From: a virus
Length of the DNA: 28,051 bases
Virus record (IMG/VR): IMGVR_UViG_3300021956_000064
Location: 1-28,051 of that record
Direction: 5' to 3' (one strand)
Shown here: piece by piece, positions 25,729-28,051 of the stretch
Layout of the letters: each line of letters starts with the position of its first letter
How positions within the stretch are numbered: position 1 is the first letter of the stretch
Notes under the pieces: model-generated
Database searches by the model: none
What the model saw: only the letters and a program-made list of their open reading frames with translations
What the model was told of the DNA's origin: nothing
Made by a program: the position numbers and the translations under genes

Positions 25729-27457
25729 CACCTGAGTCTTTCTCATCAACCGTCCCACCGAGAATCTTTGTCGCGAGTGCAGCGAGCGTCTGAAGCACCT
25801 CGCAGTCAAACAAGTGGTTGTCCTTCCGAATCTGCTTCCAAACGTGGCTGACCCTGCCATGAGCGTCCACTCTTTCCTCTCGTCGTTCGGAGGTCACCTG
25901 CGCGAGGTAGATTTCACCGGCCTCACGCGAGAACTCCCACGCTGGACCTTTGCCTGACATGAGGTGAGCCAGTGCATCCTTGAGCATCGGGTTAGAAAAG
26001 ACGAGCAGGTTGATGGTCCGCTTTTGCCCTTGGCCCAGCATCGCGTCGGCCTTGCTCCACATGAATGGTCTCCTCACGTTATTGACCATGTAGCCGTTGA
26101 CTGAGTCGTGGCCTTTGCTGGCCTTCCACTTGCCTCCACGCTTCGCGATTTCGGTGTAGACCGTCTGCGTATCGAATCCCGAGTCAATGATGACGTCACC
26201 CGATGCGATGCCGTACTTGGCCACGATCTCGTCCATGGCCGACAAGCTGACTGCACTCCCAAAGTCCACGAGACGAGAGGTGCCCCCGGGGTGCCACTCT
26301 CGGACGACGAACCAGAGACCGTAGCTCTGCACGTCGATTGAGAGGAAGACTCGGCCTCCACTGGTCTCCTTGAGTTTGTAGTCGCTCCCTCGCAGGTCAT
26401 CCCCGAACTGCTCTGCTTTAAGGTCGCTGACCCATGGCTCACCCATGGTCTCAGCCTTCCAAGTCTGCATTGGGATTTGGTTTCCGAACGTCATCTGACG
26501 ACGGGCCACAAGAAACTCCTCGACGATGTCACGCCATCGAACCCATGGGGGAATGATGGACGACCAAGTGAACGAGACCTTGTGACGCGGCGCGATGAGG
26601 TTGCCCTTCTCCCATCGGCCAGCGTCAACGAGTGAGCGACGAGTGACTGGATCGTCGGTGTGGCCGTGACCGCACGATGGACACTTGAGTCTGATGGTTT
26701 CAGCGAGTGGCTCGAACAGCCACTTCCCCTCCGGTGTCTTGGTCCTCTCTGACTCTTCCCACTCAACGTGTTCCCATAGAGGCGAGAAGAACACACCGCA
26801 CGCTTGGCATGGCCACTCGAAACGACGCTGGTCTCCGTCGAGGAAGGATTGGTGAACCGCATCGTTCTCGAAGTGCGGAGTGGAGATCTGCACCACCTTA
26901 CTGTTCCACTGTGCTCGGACCCGCTTTTTGACCATCTCCAATGCTCCGGTCGGGTAGTTACGGACCTCGTCAAGGATGAGCCAGCGTATCGGAACCGATT
27001 GAAGCTTCGACGGTGAACCAGCTCCGCGAACCATGAGCGGCATCGAAGCGAAGTCGATGGTGCCCTTTCGCTTGCCTGACCTCTCCCTCGGCATCATTCG
27101 ACGGATGCTTGGACACTCCATGAGTGTTGGAAGAAGACGAGTCTGCATGAAGTCCTCGGCTTCGTCCTGAGCGGCCAGCACCCACATGGCGGGTCCGGGG
27201 TCTTCGACGATAGCCCATGCGAGCAGGACCATGAGAGCCTGAGTCTTGCCAGACTGCGCGGAGCACATGACAGAGACCTCGCGCACCTCGTTGTCTGCAA
27301 AAACCTCCATCAACTCCTTTGTCCATGGTGCTGTGCTCGCTCGGTATCGGCCCGGAAAGGCAGAGGTTTTATCCACCCACACGTTGTCCTCGGCCCATTG
27401 CCATGGGAGCCGAAGGTCACGAGGTTCAAAGATTTCAGCAACTGTCTCAAAGAACAT
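25712..27457 (-). CDS. terL: Terminase large subunit (lambda gpA type)
   Basis: A 581-residue DNA-packaging motor and nuclease. The start at MFFETVAEIFEPRDLRLP has the best binding site in the window (AAGGAGGAGAAAG). The ATPase shows the Walker A-like CSAQSGKTQ (about 65-73) and Walker B LILDEV (about 160-165). Zinc-binding pairs CQAC (217-220) and CPSC (259-262) lie between ATPase and nuclease, as in lambda gpA-like terminases. The nuclease has Asp375 in LSIDVQ, Asp425 in IIDSGFD and Asp551 in NHLFDCEV. Lambda gpA-type enzymes normally cut at cos sites, so a cos genome is the default expectation, though no cos is visible here. It overlaps the small subunit gene by 11 bases. Confidence 0.93.
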   Translation of the reverse strand: MFFETVAEIFEPRDLRLPWQWAEDNVWVDKTSAFPGRYRASTAPWTKELMEVFADNEVREVSVMCSAQSGKTQALMVLLAWAIVEDPGPAMWVLAAQDEAEDFMQTRLLPTLMECPSIRRMMPRERSGKRKGTIDFASMPLMVRGAGSPSKLQSVPIRWLILDEVRNYPTGALEMVKKRVRAQWNSKVVQISTPHFENDAVHQSFLDGDQRRFEWPCQACGVFFSPLWEHVEWEESERTKTPEGKWLFEPLAETIRLKCPSCGHGHTDDPVTRRSLVDAGRWEKGNLIAPRHKVSFTWSSIIPPWVRWRDIVEEFLVARRQMTFGNQIPMQTWKAETMGEPWVSDLKAEQFGDDLRGSDYKLKETSGGRVFLSIDVQSYGLWFVVREWHPGGTSRLVDFGSAVSLSAMDEIVAKYGIASGDVIIDSGFDTQTVYTEIAKRGGKWKASKGHDSVNGYMVNNVRRPFMWSKADAMLGQGQKRTINLLVFSNPMLKDALAHLMSGKGPAWEFSREAGEIYLAQVTSERREERVDAHGRVSHVWKQIRKDNHLFDCEVLQTLAALATKILGGTVDEKDSGDGGRD

Positions 27458-28001
27458 CTTTCTCCTCCTTATTCTCCTCAGCCTCTCTCTTAACCTGTTC
27501 TTGTGACCATGCGCGGATTTCGGCGTAGGTGTCCGAAATGGCTTGGTCAATCTCAGCTTTGATTTGCGCGGGGCTCATGCCAGAGAGACGGCCAGCGAGT
27601 GAAGATCCGATTTTCAACTGCAATCTCCGGCAGGTGTCGAAAGTCTGGTAAAGTTTGACCCTGACATCGTCACGATGAATGAGTTCGCCCCGTTTCTGCT
27701 GAAGCTCGATCTCCAGCTTCTGGTTTTTGAGCGAGAGTTGCCGAGCAGTCAGTCTGCTTTTATCAAGCTCCTCTTCTGAGCCAACGTCCTTCCCGTGCTG
27801 CTCAACCCATTCGGTCCAAGGCTCAACCGGATAAAAGCCTGATGCATTTGCAGCTGGTGCTCCACGTCTGAGCCAACGCTGAATGGTGACTCGCGAGACC
27901 GAAAAGCGAGCAGCCAGTTCTCCCATGCTCTTCGCCCACTCTCCCGGAATGTTTTCACGGAGTCGCCTGTTAGGTTTTCGAGGCTTTTCTTTATTCTTCA
28001 T
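27447..28001 (-). CDS. terS: Terminase small subunit (Nu1-like)
   Basis: A 184-residue DNA-recognition subunit. Residues about 27-46 (ELAARFSVSRVTIQRWLRRG) are a winged helix-turn-helix as in lambda Nu1 and related small terminases. FYPVEPWTEWV follows as the wing region. A long charged helical region (LTARQLSLKNQKLEIELQQK, RGELIHRDDVRVKLYQ) is the oligomerisation segment. The C-terminus, rich in Glu and Lys, probably contacts the large subunit. The reading is the first complete gene from the right edge and its start is set by the only in-frame ATG there, after TAGGGTAACAG. Confidence 0.85.
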   Translation of the reverse strand: MKNKEKPRKPNRRLRENIPGEWAKSMGELAARFSVSRVTIQRWLRRGAPAANASGFYPVEPWTEWVEQHGKDVGSEEELDKSRLTARQLSLKNQKLEIELQQKRGELIHRDDVRVKLYQTFDTCRRLQLKIGSSLAGRLSGMSPAQIKAEIDQAISDTYAEIRAWSQEQVKREAEENKEEKDVL

Positions 28002-28051
28002 CTGTTACCCTAGTAAATCGCATTCAATCATAGTCTCCCCGAACCCGACCC
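28002..28051 (-). promoter_or_regulatory. Leader of the late operon, possible -10 box
   Basis: The 50 bases before the small terminase contain TATGAT (28027-28032 on the minus strand), five of six matching the bacterial -10 consensus. A matching -35 would lie beyond the window edge, so it cannot be tested here. The outermost bases on the minus strand are GGGTCGGGTTCGGGG, a G-rich run. Confidence 0.25.

Overview
This window is one contiguous block of a tailed double-stranded DNA phage (Caudoviricetes) or prophage. Every gene I can support with confidence lies on the minus strand and is transcribed from the right edge (about 28,000) towards the left. A lambda-type terminase and portal, a TP901-type tape measure, a short tail-tube region and the absence of any contractile sheath point to siphovirus morphology. 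The host cannot be named from the sequence. The DNA is GC-rich. Many start codons lack a Shine-Dalgarno sequence, while a few genes (large terminase, RuvC-like nuclease, zinc-ribbon protein) have strong ones. No tRNA, integrase, repressor, polymerase, helicase or primase is visible, so the window is the late region plus a few accessory genes, not a whole genome.

Layout in transcription order (high to low coordinates). Packaging and head, 28001-21344: small terminase, large terminase, gpW-like connector, portal with an extra C-terminal domain, a 54-residue protein, protease-scaffold fusion, decoration protein, major capsid protein, then a hairpin-plus-U-tract terminator. Connector and tail, 21292-15612: small head-completion candidate, stopper, tail terminator, two related tail-tube candidates, an unknown protein, a tail assembly chaperone pair joined by a probable -1 frameshift at GGGAAAC, a basic unknown protein, and the tape measure. 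Tail tip and fibres, 15615-5758: two tandem paralogues, two proteins sharing an N-terminal module, an unknown structural protein, a tail fibre, and three fibre proteins of which two have long collagen-like Gly-X-Y regions. A GT-B glycosyltransferase (5717-4572) directly follows the largest collagen gene, and its start codon sits in the loop of a long hairpin. Lysis, 4555-2702: a 3TM-holin-type protein, three more small membrane proteins, and a T4/pesticin-like muramidase. The left part, 2675-170, holds a helix-turn-helix protein, a 264-base non-coding stretch with hairpins, two small genes sharing a 17-base leader, a zinc-ribbon protein, a RuvC-like nuclease and a conserved phage protein of unknown role.

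The first 164 bases are 27 hexamers of the CCCGTA/CCCGGA type. Read on the plus strand they encode a Pro-Val/Pro-Gly repeat that stops exactly at the array's end, so they may be the tail of a convergent gene running off the left edge. The right edge also ends in C-rich sequence.

Genes work as a strongly coupled late operon: thirteen junctions are four-base ATGA or GTGA overlaps. The points most worth a second look are the start-codon hairpin of the glycosyltransferase and its pairing with collagen-like fibres, the frameshift site with its short downstream frame, the hexamer array, and the duplicated leader in the left region.
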